The notes: a model not told the origin generated them from the sequence alone. 64,000 nt of DNA from an uncultured Methanoregula sp. (GCF_963677065.1 NZ_OY781872.1:2785419-2849418); one strand, 5' to 3'. Shown: positions 44,058 to 53,764, counted from the first letter of the stretch. Numbers and translations: made by a program.

Positions 44058-45380
44058 ATGGATACCCAGATTCCTAAAAAAATGAAGATCCTGATTGTCG
44101 AAGACAGCCGGACCCAGGCAGAGTACCTGCGGCACATTCTTGAGGATGCCGGTTGCCTTGTCATGCTGTCGGATAATGGTTCCGAGGCACTCAGCCAGAT
44201 TGCCCGTGACCCGCCGTCTCTCATCCTTTCGGACATTGTGATGCCGGAGATGGACGGCTATGAACTCTGCTCCCGGATCAAGCAGAACTCCTCGACCTCA
44301 AAGATCCCGGTAATCCTCGTGACCCAGCTCTTCGATCCGGTGGATGTGATACGGGGTTTGGAAGCCGGGGCGGATGATTTCATCATCAAGCCTTTTGATC
44401 CGGAATATGTCCGGGTAAGGATTGGGAGTATCCTTACAACCATGAACCAGCCGGATCCGGATGGACCCTACCGTGCGCTCACCATCTCCCTCTTTGGCAA
44501 GACCCACACCATTCCCGCCGGCAGGGTCAGGATCTTGAGCATTCTCCTTTCAACGTACGAAGTCGCGGTCAGGAAAAACGTGGAGCTTGAAGAGGCCCGG
44601 GAAAGACTCAATGCACTCAATGAACAGCTCGAGCAGGCTATTGCCGACCTCAAACGATCCAATGCCCGGCTCGAACTGGAGAACATCGAACGCCGTAAGG
44701 TGGAGAAAGCGCTCGATGAGGCCAATAAAAAACTCAATCTCATGGCCAGCATAACCCGCCACGATGTGATCAACCAGCTCAATAACCAGCATGAGTCGCT
44801 GGAAACAGCGCTCTCGCAGAGCACAAATGATCCGGCAAAAGCCTGGGAGCACGTCAGGGCTGCCGCTCTTATAGCAACACAGACCCTCAATTCGGTCCGG
44901 TTTACGGAAGATTACCAGAACGTGGGAGTCAAGGCTCCCCAATGGCAGGATCTTTTCTCTCTTGTTGATACCGCCGGAAAGAACCATTCCCACGGCCGGG
45001 TCGCCATCATCAACGAGATCCCGCAGGGAACAGAGATCTATGCCGATCCCATGATTGGGAAAGTGTTCTCGAATCTGATAGAAAATACCCTCAAATACGG
45101 AGAGAATGCTACCCGCATCCGGTTCAGCACTCAAAATCATGGCTCGGATACGGTCATCATCTATGAAGATGACGGGGTCGGAATCCCGGCTGGCAGAAAA
45201 GCTGCAATCTTCAGTTACGAGTACGGGATGACGAGCGGCCTTGGTCTCTTTCTCTCCCGCGAAATTCTCGCCATAACATCCATCTCCGTCCGCGAGACCG
45301 GCCAGGCCGGGTCCGGGGTCCGGTTTGAGATCTGCTGCCCTGCAGAGACCATAAGGGCTGCCGGTAACCAGATGCCATGA
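44058..45380 (+). CDS. Receiver-histidine kinase hybrid
   Basis: 440 residues. Receiver about 8-125 (EDSRTQ, phosphoacceptor Asp in LILSDIVMPEMDG, KPFDPEY), then a coiled coil about 175-225, then a kinase core with SITRHDVINQLNNQ and a C-terminal ATPase (EDDGVGIPAGRK, GLGLFLSREIL). The Arg-His-Asp box is the methanogen type, not the usual HExxxP. It follows cheA after a short gap and is likely its output: phosphorylation of the receiver could control the kinase. Confidence 0.88.
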   Translation: MDTQIPKKMKILIVEDSRTQAEYLRHILEDAGCLVMLSDNGSEALSQIARDPPSLILSDIVMPEMDGYELCSRIKQNSSTSKIPVILVTQLFDPVDVIRGLEAGADDFIIKPFDPEYVRVRIGSILTTMNQPDPDGPYRALTISLFGKTHTIPAGRVRILSILLSTYEVAVRKNVELEEARERLNALNEQLEQAIADLKRSNARLELENIERRKVEKALDEANKKLNLMASITRHDVINQLNNQHESLETALSQSTNDPAKAWEHVRAAALIATQTLNSVRFTEDYQNVGVKAPQWQDLFSLVDTAGKNHSHGRVAIINEIPQGTEIYADPMIGKVFSNLIENTLKYGENATRIRFSTQNHGSDTVIIYEDDGVGIPAGRKAAIFSYEYGMTSGLGLFLSREILAITSISVRETGQAGSGVRFEICCPAETIRAAGNQMP

Positions 45381-45520
45381 GAATATGATCGGTTTTTTCA
45401 GGGATGGGTGGTGCAGCGGATGAAACCCGAACCGGGGATAGGCCTTTCTTCGGTTATAACTACCTCGGCAATCTTTTTGCACGTTGAGAGCGAAAGAAGG
45501 TGTGCAGGTTCCCCGGCATC

Positions 45521-46933
45521 ATGAACTTTTCACATCTCATTATGTTTGGCAATCCGGTGTATCGCAGCCGTATCCTGGTGCTTCTCGCACTCTCGGCAGC
45601 CACGCTCGGGGTGAATCTCGTGGGCATGAGGGCAGGCCTCACATCTGTCCTTCCCCATCTGCTCTATTTCCCGGCCATACTTGCTTCTTACTGGTATCCC
45701 CGTCGCGGGCTCATATTCGCTCTTGTCATCGCAGTCCTCTATGCCCTCATGGTCGTCCTGCTCATTCCCCTGAATGTGATGATCGGCATTGAAACCATTG
45801 CGCGTATGGCAATCCTCGTGCTTGTTGGCAGTGTTGTTGCCCTGCTGTCATGGGATCTTGCAAGTTCCGAACAGCAGCTCCAGGACATCATCGAATTCCT
45901 GCCGGATCCGCTCTTTGCCATCAACAAGGATGGAACCATAATCGCATGGAACCGGGCTGTTGAAGAGATGACCGGAAAAGAAAAATCTGCCATGCTGGGC
46001 CGGGGGAATTTTGAATATTCCCTTGCATTTTATCCTGAGCGGCGCCCCATGCTGGCGGGCCTGATCCTCAAAAACGAAGGCGATATCCAGAAAAAGTACC
46101 CTTCTGTCCGCAGGGAGTCCCGGCGACTGGTATCGGAATCCTATCTGCCGCAGTTCCACGGAGGGCGGGGAGCACACCTGCGTTTCTCTGCAACGGCTCT
46201 CCAGGATGCCCGCGGGAACTGCATCGGTGCTATCGAATCCATCCGGGATATATCCGACCAGGTAATGACCGAATCTGCGCTCAAGAACGCGGGATACCGC
46301 CTTAATGCACTTTCAGGGATCCTCCGCCACGACATGTCCCGGGTGCTTGCCGTCCTGTACGGCCGGCTGCGGCTCGGCGTAATGAAATTTTCTGACCCGG
46401 CGGTCATCAATTTTATTGCCGAAATAAAGGAATCAACAAACGGCCTCCAGCACCAGATTGATATATCCCGTGAGTTTCGGGATATCGGGACCACCCCTCC
46501 GGGTTGGATCCCTGTACAAAAAGCGGTTCTTGAAGCTGCAGGACAGCTGGATCTCAAAACGATCTCGCTTCGGGTCTGGACTGAAAGGCTCGAAGTTTTC
46601 TCCGACCCGCACCTGCCGGTGGTCTTTTATCATATCCTTCATAACGCGCTCAAAGAATCCTCCGGGGTAAAAAATGTAATCATTACCTACCACATTCGCG
46701 GAAACGGGTGCGCAATCATGATTGAGGATGACGGTAACGGTATCCCGGATTCAGAAAAGGAGGAGCTGTTCCTCGGAAGAGAAGATAGTTTCGGGCGCGG
46801 GCTCTTCCTCTCCCATGAGATCGTCTCCCTCACCGGCATGACCATCACCGAGACCGGCATCTACACAAAAGGGGCCCGCTTCGAGATCCTGGTTCCCTCG
46901 GAAGGTTACCGTATTAACGGAATGGAGGGGTGA
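45521..46933 (+). CDS. Membrane PAS histidine kinase
   Basis: About 470 residues. Four to five hydrophobic helices in the first 110 residues, one PAS domain about 120-250 (PDPLFAINKDGTIIAWN), H-box GILRHDMSRVLAVLYG, and an ATPase with EDDGNGIPDSEK and RGLFLSHEIV. The layout resembles the kinase at 12176 in its membrane part. ATG 45521 is used; GTG 45500 and ATG 45542 are alternatives. It likely shares signals with the chemosensory genes by position. Confidence 0.85.
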   Translation: MNFSHLIMFGNPVYRSRILVLLALSAATLGVNLVGMRAGLTSVLPHLLYFPAILASYWYPRRGLIFALVIAVLYALMVVLLIPLNVMIGIETIARMAILVLVGSVVALLSWDLASSEQQLQDIIEFLPDPLFAINKDGTIIAWNRAVEEMTGKEKSAMLGRGNFEYSLAFYPERRPMLAGLILKNEGDIQKKYPSVRRESRRLVSESYLPQFHGGRGAHLRFSATALQDARGNCIGAIESIRDISDQVMTESALKNAGYRLNALSGILRHDMSRVLAVLYGRLRLGVMKFSDPAVINFIAEIKESTNGLQHQIDISREFRDIGTTPPGWIPVQKAVLEAAGQLDLKTISLRVWTERLEVFSDPHLPVVFYHILHNALKESSGVKNVIITYHIRGNGCAIMIEDDGNGIPDSEKEELFLGREDSFGRGLFLSHEIVSLTGMTITETGIYTKGARFEILVPSEGYRINGMEG

Positions 46934-47439
46934 TGATGGATCCGGTACAGCGTGGGCATCCCGAATCCTCTCCCCTCAAACCTGTAACCGGGTCAGGATC
47001 TGTCCTTGTCCGTGAACTCCTGCCGGACGAATTCAGCCTTGCCGATGTGATCTGGAAGGAATACCATGAGACAAGAGGCGATCCGGGCCTGGACCGGATC
47101 TTTGCGGTTTTTACCGGAAAAACGCCGGTCTCCCTTGCCCGCTGCCGGAAGCATCCCGACGGATTTGAAGTGGACGGGATCTACACTCCTGAAAGTTATC
47201 GTGGCAAGGGATATTCACGCCTGGCGGTGGGTGCACTTGTGGAAGCCTGCCACAATGATATTCTCTACATGTACGCTGTCCGGCATCTGGTTCCTTTTTA
47301 CGCCACATTCTCGTTTGAGCCGATCCCCGAGACAGCGCTCCCAGCCACGATCCGGGAACGGTATACATGGGCAGCCGGTAACCTAGAGGGTGCCGAAGTC
47401 CTGCCCATGCGCCGGAATGCCGGGTGGTCCTGGTTCTGA
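46933..47439 (+). CDS. GNAT acetyltransferase, copy 1
   Basis: 168 residues. Acetyl-CoA loop ESYRGKGYSRLAVGALVE and the FYATFSFEPIP end are standard GNAT features. The C-terminus GNLEGAEVLPMRRNAGW matches that of the GNAT at 54957 (GNLKGIDVCPMRRKPG), so the two are paralogues. Its ATG overlaps the kinase stop (TGATG). Substrate unknown. Confidence 0.85.
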   Translation: MMDPVQRGHPESSPLKPVTGSGSVLVRELLPDEFSLADVIWKEYHETRGDPGLDRIFAVFTGKTPVSLARCRKHPDGFEVDGIYTPESYRGKGYSRLAVGALVEACHNDILYMYAVRHLVPFYATFSFEPIPETALPATIRERYTWAAGNLEGAEVLPMRRNAGWSWF

Positions 47440-47466
47440 ATTGTACGGGTTTGCAGGAAAAAAGGA

Positions 47467-47925
47467 TTATTTCTGCCGGAAAAGCGGAATCATCGGCTTT
47501 AACGGATCGTAACTGCCGCCCGGTGTCAGCTGATAGGAGCGGGAGAATGTATCGTTTCGTTCGTTTGAAAACGTGACGACCGCTTTTGCTTCCCGGATCA
47601 TTGTTCCCAGCGGATGCACTATTGATGCATCCGGCTGGAGGCTGTCGAGATCGAATTCTATGTTTTCCGGCACAAGTGCCACATGAATATTCCGTGCAAC
47701 TGAATTTCCCGCATTCCGGATGATAATGCCCTTGGCGTCGTCCGTCAGTTCTGCCACTACATCCGGGAGGAACTGGCTGTCTTTCATGATGAAGATGGAC
47801 ATGAGGAGGACGGCGAAGATGATGACAAAGATACCGGCAGCATAGATGTTGATGATGAAGAGGACAATGGCAATGATAATTCCAATAATGATCAGGATCC
47901 GGGTCTTGTTGTCCATAGAGTCCAT
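47467..47925 (-). CDS. Membrane-anchored hypothetical protein
   Basis: 152 residues with two adjacent hydrophobic helices (about 10-48), then a soluble beta domain (EFDLDSLQPDASIVHPLG, SRSYQLTPGG). It resembles small anchored beta-sandwich proteins. GGTGA lies five bases upstream of ATG 47925, which decides the start. Unknown function. Confidence 0.7.
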   Translation of the reverse strand: MDSMDNKTRILIIIGIIIAIVLFIINIYAAGIFVIIFAVLLMSIFIMKDSQFLPDVVAELTDDAKGIIIRNAGNSVARNIHVALVPENIEFDLDSLQPDASIVHPLGTMIREAKAVVTFSNERNDTFSRSYQLTPGGSYDPLKPMIPLFRQK

Positions 47926-47991
47926 TAGTTCACCGCGGTTTTTGTGTTTAACGGTTTGATCGCCGTTTCTTTCCTGAAGTGACCGGTTGTC

Positions 47992-49038
47992 TTACGCGGA
48001 AAGCCTGTGCAGTTTTTTCAGCAGGCTGACCGTCTCAAGGGTCTCTTTTCCAGGTGTTTTTTTCGGACCCGTTTTGGGAGATTTCCCCAGCAGAACGCCG
48101 AATATGCTGCTGATCGCTTCTGCATGGGATGGACCGTACCCCCCTTCAAGGACAAGGGCGAGCGGGCAGTCTGCTGATTCAAGGACGAAATGGGTGAGAA
48201 GCCCGAAATCATCGGGATCCAGTTTCATGGATCCGAGCGGATCATCTGAAAGGGTATCCTGACCGGCGGAGATGATGACAAGGCCCGGCCTGTATCGCCT
48301 CAACGCCGGGACAAAGATCTCTGAAAAAACCTCCTGGAAATCCGCAATCTCTGAGTTCCTGGGAAGCGGGGCATTGATCGTACACCCCTCTCCCTTCCCC
48401 CTGCCCGTCTCCTTGATGAGTCCCGTGTGGGGGAAACATTCTCTCTCGTGGATAGAACAGTAAAGAACGCGTCCCTCATCATAAAAGATACTCTGCGTGC
48501 CATTGCCATGGTGGGCATCCCAGTCGATGATTGCCACCCGGTCAACCGAGTTCAGGGCTTCAGCAGCTGCAACGGCAGTATTGTTCAGGAGACAGAATCC
48601 CATGGCTTTGTCGGCTTCGGCATGGTGTCCCGGGGGCCGGACCAGGGCAAAGCACCGCTCCCCGGAGAGAGCGTGCTCCACCGCACGCACTGCGGATCCT
48701 GCAGCATATGTGGCAACTTCGTACGAACAGGGGTTGATGTACGTGTTGGAGTCAAGATAGCCAGGTACGAGCACGTTGTTCTCGAAATACCCTCCGGTGT
48801 ACACGTATTCGTCGAGGGAACAGAAGTCCACGTGTTTTGTACACTGCCGTTCAAGCCATTTCAGGTATCCGGGAACATGCACACGTTCCAGCTGGGCAAG
48901 GGTTGCCCTGACGGGTTCGTACACGGGTATATCCTTTGGCATCCCCTCAAGCACGGAGAGGAGTCGGTCATGACATTCCGAGTGGCCTTTGCAATCGTGA
49001 TTCTTGAAAACCGAACCGGTTATTGCAGAAACATTCAT
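47992..49038 (-). CDS. Histone-deacetylase-like (AcuC family) hydrolase
   Basis: 348 residues. RPPGHHA (active-site His pair), DWDAHHGNGTQ (metal ligands) and SAGQDTLSDDPLG (distal Asp) are all present, as is GGYG. Such enzymes use zinc to remove acetyl groups from proteins or small amines. In an archaeon with a Gcn5-like GNAT nearby, acetylated protein is a possible substrate; that is inferred. Confidence 0.92.
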   Translation of the reverse strand: MNVSAITGSVFKNHDCKGHSECHDRLLSVLEGMPKDIPVYEPVRATLAQLERVHVPGYLKWLERQCTKHVDFCSLDEYVYTGGYFENNVLVPGYLDSNTYINPCSYEVATYAAGSAVRAVEHALSGERCFALVRPPGHHAEADKAMGFCLLNNTAVAAAEALNSVDRVAIIDWDAHHGNGTQSIFYDEGRVLYCSIHERECFPHTGLIKETGRGKGEGCTINAPLPRNSEIADFQEVFSEIFVPALRRYRPGLVIISAGQDTLSDDPLGSMKLDPDDFGLLTHFVLESADCPLALVLEGGYGPSHAEAISSIFGVLLGKSPKTGPKKTPGKETLETVSLLKKLHRLSA

Positions 49039-49512
49039 CTGAATTGTATTCCTCTGAAAATCCGATACTAACTATCCGTTCTTTGCACATTATGAACATT
49101 TTGAATTCATCATCCGGTTTCATTCAGGTAACGGAATGACCCGGAAATGACTCTCCTTTGGGTAAAATAACGGTATCCTTCGGAGAGAAAGACCCTTCGG
49201 ATATCCCGGTGATCGGGGTGTTTTTACCATGCGCGTCCGCTGTATCATTTAAAGAATTCGGTTACCGGAAAGGCTTTAAACAATTTTCAGTCTGCGGGAA
49301 TGGTAATCTGAACCTGTGAAAAATTATATAAAGTAAACCACAATTGACCCGTCGTCATTATGCGCTTTTTTCCGGTGTTTGTGGAAATTGCACTCTGCCG
49401 GCGAGCATTTAGAAAATTATTAATAACTCCGTACAAAAGTTTTCATTGGCCTATACGTGATTCGTATCAATAGTCGCTGGTATAGGTGAATGATTCAGAG
49501 GTGTGTAAAAAA
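49039..49512. promoter_or_regulatory. Long intergenic region with fdhC promoter
   Basis: 474 bases with no gene. AAATTATATAAAG (49321-49333) is a strong TATA box, and a second AT-rich box, AAAATTATTAATA (49413-49425), is closer. Either gives a leader of 60-150 bases before fdhC. TCAGAGGTGTGTA (49495-49507) contains a Shine-Dalgarno-like core and is repeated elsewhere. ATACG and CGTAT (49453-49467) form a small inverted repeat. Confidence 0.55.
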
Positions 49513-50391
49513 ATGGTGTTTCATCCTCCGGTAGCAATTACCGCGAAGGCAGGAGACGCAGGTAAGTACAAAGTCGGCTTACCGGCGTGGAACATGGTCC
49601 TTCGTGGATTCATGTCGGGCGCATATATCGCCATGGGTGCTGCTCTTGCAACGGTCTGTTCAACGGGAATAATGGCAACCGATGCCGCACTGCGCTATGG
49701 AACTGCCAGTGCAGGTTTTTCCCAGTTAATTCTGGGAGCGGTCTTCCCGGTCGGGCTTATCATCACCGTTCTTACGGGTGCTGAGCTCTTCACCGGTGAC
49801 GCAATGCTCGCCCCTATGGCAGCATTCATCCACAAGGTCACCTGGATGCAGGTCATCAACCTGTGGATTTTCGTATATATCGGCAACCTGATTGGATCGA
49901 TAGTATTTGCCTACATCATGGCCTATGGTCCGTTTGTCTCGTTCGATGCAGCAGGTGTCGGGACAGTCTCCGCGTTTGGTTCGCGGGCGATTGCCATTGC
50001 CGGAGCGAAAGTCAGTTATGTCGGAATGATGGGCATGTGGTCTGCATTCCTCAAGGGCATTGCCTGCAACTGGCTTGTCAACCTTGCCATCCTGCTCGGT
50101 ATCTGTGCAGATGATGCAGTTGGCAAGTTCTTCGGCATCTGGTTCCCGATCATGGCCTTCGTTTCCAGCGGATTCGAACACTGTGTTGCAAACATGTACT
50201 TCATCCCCGCGGGGATCTTCACCCAGGGATTCATTACCGATCCCACGAAGATCAACGCCAGCATCAACTGGGTTACCATGTGGACGGCAAACATCATCCC
50301 GGTAACTATCGGAAATATCGTCGGAGGATTACTCTTCGTTGGTGTGATTTACTGGGTTGCATTCCGTAAAGAGATTGCAGCACTGAAGTAA
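49513..50391 (+). CDS. fdhC: Formate transporter FdhC (FNT family)
   Basis: 292 residues from ATG 49513, with six membrane helices typical of the formate-nitrite channel family. The FNT pore and re-entrant regions FVSSGFEHCVANMYF and LTGAELFTGDAMLAP are intact. It carries formate in. GAGGTG at 49498-49503 precedes the ATG; a GTG at 49486 is an upstream alternative. The separate location from fdhAB, with the sensory genes between, is notable. Confidence 0.93.
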   Translation: MVFHPPVAITAKAGDAGKYKVGLPAWNMVLRGFMSGAYIAMGAALATVCSTGIMATDAALRYGTASAGFSQLILGAVFPVGLIITVLTGAELFTGDAMLAPMAAFIHKVTWMQVINLWIFVYIGNLIGSIVFAYIMAYGPFVSFDAAGVGTVSAFGSRAIAIAGAKVSYVGMMGMWSAFLKGIACNWLVNLAILLGICADDAVGKFFGIWFPIMAFVSSGFEHCVANMYFIPAGIFTQGFITDPTKINASINWVTMWTANIIPVTIGNIVGGLLFVGVIYWVAFRKEIAALK

Positions 50392-50709
50392 TTTTCACCA
50401 TAATCCAATTTTTTATGAACATCCGTGATTGTCATATCCGTTTGTTCCTGCAGGCAATAGCAGGAGTTGATCCACATCAGCCCTGCGTATTATCGCCTCG
50501 TCCTTCAGCCCCGGGACACGGATTCATCTCATCCGGATAATCCCGGAGCCATTTTTTATTCTCTATATTCTTACCACGGACCATTCCAATGACCCCTTCA
50601 AAGCCGGGAACCGGATTAACATGTGGCCTGATACCTGTTCTGTCAGGCTTCAGTTCTCCCCGGCTGCGATCGCAGCACTGAAGTAGATTAACGCCAAACA
50701 GTGATTTTA
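50392..50709. other. Gap with T-run terminator and an echo of the fdhC 3' end
   Basis: A T run at 50408-50415 follows fdhC and could end its transcript. The 14 bases GCAGCACTGAAGTA at 50672-50685 repeat those at 50377-50390, the last codons of fdhC; the flanking bases are similar too and still spell Ile-Ala-Ala-Leu-Lys-stop. The rest looks non-coding. Suggests a lost fdhC copy. Confidence 0.5.
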
Positions 50710-51213
50710 ATGAAGATTGGAAATGTTGATGTGAAGATCTCAGTTGTCTCAATTGGGGTATTTGTCTTCTTCACTTTTGTTCTTGTCATCGCCTCCCTGT
50801 ACAGTCCGGGCGTGCAGTCGAACCTTATCTGGATGATTCCCTGCCTGTTCATGCTTCTGGTGATACCTGTTGTACTCAACTATATGAGTCGCAGCGAGTA
50901 TGCGGATCTCACCCCCCGCTACGAGGTTGAAGCAAAGACCGTCCGGGTCAAACTGATCAATGAGAGCATGGTTGGAAAACCGGTCCGGATTGAGGGGGTT
51001 GTGGAAAGAGTTCATTTCCAGTTCCTGAACCGGCCCCAGTTTGTTGTTGCAGACCGGTCCGGTGCAATCTCGGTCAAGATGTTCACCAGTCCCGATGAAG
51101 ATATCAGGGTCAATGATATCGTGGAAGTCTTAGGCCAGGTGATCCGCAGGTATATCGTTACCGGCGACCCGGTGATCAACTGCGTATCGATCAGGAAGAT
51201 CAAAAAATCCTAG
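50710..51213 (+). CDS. Membrane protein with OB-fold-like domain
   Basis: 167 residues: two membrane helices (about 12-32 and 37-57), then a beta-barrel region about 75-160 with KPVRIEGVVERVHF, FVVADRSGAISVK and VNDIVEVLGQVI, the strand order of an OB fold. Possibly a nodulation-efficiency-D-like membrane-anchored OB protein that binds other proteins or nucleic acid. ATG 50710 is used; GTG 50701 is in frame. Unknown role. Confidence 0.7.
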   Translation: MKIGNVDVKISVVSIGVFVFFTFVLVIASLYSPGVQSNLIWMIPCLFMLLVIPVVLNYMSRSEYADLTPRYEVEAKTVRVKLINESMVGKPVRIEGVVERVHFQFLNRPQFVVADRSGAISVKMFTSPDEDIRVNDIVEVLGQVIRRYIVTGDPVINCVSIRKIKKS

Positions 51214-51307
51214 GGGAACATTCAGCGATGTCTCCGGCCACGAACCCGGGCCGGAATTTCCGATCTTATCCCGCAATTGTATTTTTCATCCGTACCTGGT
51301 GAAACAG

Positions 51308-52153
51308 ATGTCAGATCAGAATGCTCAAAATATCCCAGAAAAGGCCGGTTCAACGATACTGTACCTGGAACTGGCAGTACCCGTCTTCTCCTTTGGCGGC
51401 GCCCTGCTTGCCCTGTTCTTCTCCGGCATGGGAAGTGCTCTCGATGTCCGGTATTTTGCCACCGGTTGTGTCATCAGTTCTTTTGTTCTTGCCTATCTTG
51501 CATGGATACGGCCCCGAAAAGATATCGTTGCACTCTCTACTCCGATCTATGCAGTGATCTTCTTTGTCGCACCTTCGGATATGGCGGTCAATATCATTCT
51601 TGAACTGCTCTATGCGGTGAGTCTTACGATCCTGCTCGTGCGGCTCAAGTACCGTTTTGGTGCAGCTCCGGTGTCCGGTGTTGCTGCGGGGGGAAAAACC
51701 CTTGAAGAACCCCTGAAGGGATATTGTGCTGCTCTTTTTGGGAAATTTTCTGAAGTAAGCCCTGCTGTGTCCCATCTTGCTGCGGTCGGATTCATCCGGT
51801 TTGCCCAGGGGGATTACCGGGATGTGGTTGATATGGCAGACGCTGCCGGGGCAGGTGGTACGGATGCAGCTATCCCGCCGGCTCTTGTGACCGCGTTTGC
51901 GGTTATCCGCGAACAGGCCCTCCTGCTTGACGAGTCTTTGGATCAGCCGGATCAGTTTGCGGAATTTTCTTCAGCCGATGCCGGCTTCCTTGCAAAGCCC
52001 ATTCCTCCTGAAGAAAAAACCCGTGAACGGTATGAGGTGGCCCTGGAGAATGCACTTCTCCTCCTTTATGCGGTTGCCTGGAATGCTTCCGATCAGGATC
52101 ACCCGCTCCTCCTGACCGGTCAGAGTTTTGCCCTGAAACTCTGTCTCCCGTAA
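51308..52153 (+). CDS. Four-helix membrane hypothetical protein
   Basis: 281 residues. About four hydrophobic segments within residues 16-115, then a cytoplasmic alpha-helical part with Ala/Glu-rich helices (AAVGFIRFAQGDYRDVVDMAD). No known family. The ATG at 51308 is preferred over the GTG at 51299. It follows the OB-fold gene with a gap of 94 bases and may be cotranscribed. Confidence 0.7.
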   Translation: MSDQNAQNIPEKAGSTILYLELAVPVFSFGGALLALFFSGMGSALDVRYFATGCVISSFVLAYLAWIRPRKDIVALSTPIYAVIFFVAPSDMAVNIILELLYAVSLTILLVRLKYRFGAAPVSGVAAGGKTLEEPLKGYCAALFGKFSEVSPAVSHLAAVGFIRFAQGDYRDVVDMADAAGAGGTDAAIPPALVTAFAVIREQALLLDESLDQPDQFAEFSSADAGFLAKPIPPEEKTRERYEVALENALLLLYAVAWNASDQDHPLLLTGQSFALKLCLP

Positions 52154-52741
52154 TACATTCTTTTTCACATCCGGACCGGGAATTGCCGGCCCGCTGAACC
52201 GGTCGTAATTCGCGCAGGGTTCCTTTTGAATTCCTGATCATATGCCGTCCACCCCCACCGGGGTTCTTTTCAGTGGGAAGTCTTGTGTGGGGAAGCCGGA
52301 TTGTAAAATCGCCTGATGGATCTAGCGATTTGTCAATAAAGATACGATACAGATTGCCATAAAATCCCAAAAAGAAAAATGTAAAACAGAACGATGAGTA
52401 TACGGTTAACCGGCCGGTGTTTTTAGATTGCTGCAAAGCTGAATCCGGAACTACCCGGTTATCGAAGCAGGCACTACCCGTGTGGCAGTATAATTCCTGC
52501 GGTAGAAAGGTATGGGGGTTGTCCTGGTCATGGTGATACGATTCAGAGGTGTGTATACCAACATGGACTGTGCAGGATTTACCCCACTACGTATTGACTG
52601 GTACGCTGTGCACTAGTGCACAAACACTATGCACAATACATATTATTTCACACCCCTAATTAAGCATTGGCATCAATATTGAATACAGATAATCGTGTGC
52701 AGTGTGTTTGTAATGCAAAATATCCCCATGGTGACAACTCA
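52154..52741. promoter_or_regulatory. Regulatory gap before the winged-helix/PAS gene
   Basis: 588 bases without a convincing gene. It holds GATTCAGAGGTGTGTA (52540-52555), identical to 49492-49507 before fdhC; the 14-base palindrome GTGCACTAGTGCAC (52608-52621), within the 15-mer shared with 34721-34735; a further ATGCAC at 52629-52634; and TACATATTATTTC near 52638-52650 as TATA candidate. A 17-codon ORF from ATG 52562 ends inside the palindrome. Confidence 0.6.
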
Positions 52742-53749
52742 ATGGCTGGAAATGCGGGTGAAGAAGAGACAATTCGGATTTTAAGGTTTCTTAAGGAGAA
52801 TCCCCTGGGCATGAGTATCAAGGAGATCTCAGCTGCGGTCTCCATGAGCCGGAACTCCGTGGCGAAATACCTCGATGTGCTCACGGTCTCGGGCCAGCTC
52901 GAACTCCGGGTTGTGGGAAATGCCAAACTCTACTCGCTCTCCCGCAGGGTCCCGGTTGGAAGCATCATCCACCAGGCGCAGGAACTCATCATAGTCCTCG
53001 ACAACGACCTGCGGGTTGTCCAGGCAAGCGACTCGTTCTGCCGGTTTGCCCGGCAACCCCCGGTAAAAGTCCAGGGCTCCCGCTTAAGCTCGCTCCCGTT
53101 CCCGCTCCTTTCTCCCGATGAAGAACGTGACCTCCAGGTTCTCCTCCACGGCGGTCCGTCCTTAAGAAAGGAGATCCGGGCAGTCCGCGATGGAAATGAA
53201 GTTTTCTTCTCCGGCAAATTTATTCCCGCCCTGCTCGAGAACGGCGTAGCCGGGGTAACTCTTATTCTCGAAGACATCACCGAACGCAGGCAGGCCGAGC
53301 GTGCGACAAAAGAGCGCGACCGGCTCCTCAGGACGATCTTCCATATCCCGGCGGCTCCCCAGTTTTACCTTGATCGCAACCAGAAAGTCGTGTACTGGGA
53401 CCGGGCCCTGGAGATCATGACCGGCATCAAGTCCGAAGAGATCGTCGGCACCCGCGATCACTGGAAAGCCTTTTACGCGCTTGAAAGGCCCTGCCTTGCC
53501 GATCTGGTCATTGAGGGGAACCGGGAGAAGATTGTCAGATTCTTCCCGGAGATCCAGGCCGGGATTCCCGATGCCGAAGGCAGGTACGAGTACACCGGCT
53601 TCTTTGAGAGTCTTGGCAGCGGAGGAAAATGGCTGCACATAACAGCCATGCCCGTCCGGGACCCGGCGGGCAACCTGACCGGCGCCATGGAGACGGTCGA
53701 GGATGTCACGGAGAGAAAAGAGCGCGAGTTTGTCATCCAGCAGGGATGA
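52742..53749 (+). CDS. Winged-helix regulator with two PAS domains
   Basis: 335 residues. Residues about 5-70 are a winged helix with MSIKEISAAVSMSRNSVAKYLDVL (helix and recognition helix), then PAS domains about 80-195 (QAQELIIVLDNDLRVVQAS) and about 205-330 (FHIPAAPQFYLDRNQKVVYW). A one-component regulator that reads an inside signal. ATG 52742 is preferred; TTG 52667 and TTG 52679 precede it in frame. The palindrome upstream is a likely binding site. Confidence 0.85.
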   Translation: MAGNAGEEETIRILRFLKENPLGMSIKEISAAVSMSRNSVAKYLDVLTVSGQLELRVVGNAKLYSLSRRVPVGSIIHQAQELIIVLDNDLRVVQASDSFCRFARQPPVKVQGSRLSSLPFPLLSPDEERDLQVLLHGGPSLRKEIRAVRDGNEVFFSGKFIPALLENGVAGVTLILEDITERRQAERATKERDRLLRTIFHIPAAPQFYLDRNQKVVYWDRALEIMTGIKSEEIVGTRDHWKAFYALERPCLADLVIEGNREKIVRFFPEIQAGIPDAEGRYEYTGFFESLGSGGKWLHITAMPVRDPAGNLTGAMETVEDVTERKEREFVIQQG

Positions 53750-53764
53750 ACCTCATCGCGCGAA

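Noticed and set aside
49321..49512. Riboswitch in the fdhC leader
   Set aside because: The leader is long enough, but I could not find a recognisable riboswitch core or strong stem set; only a small ATACG/CGTAT repeat is seen.
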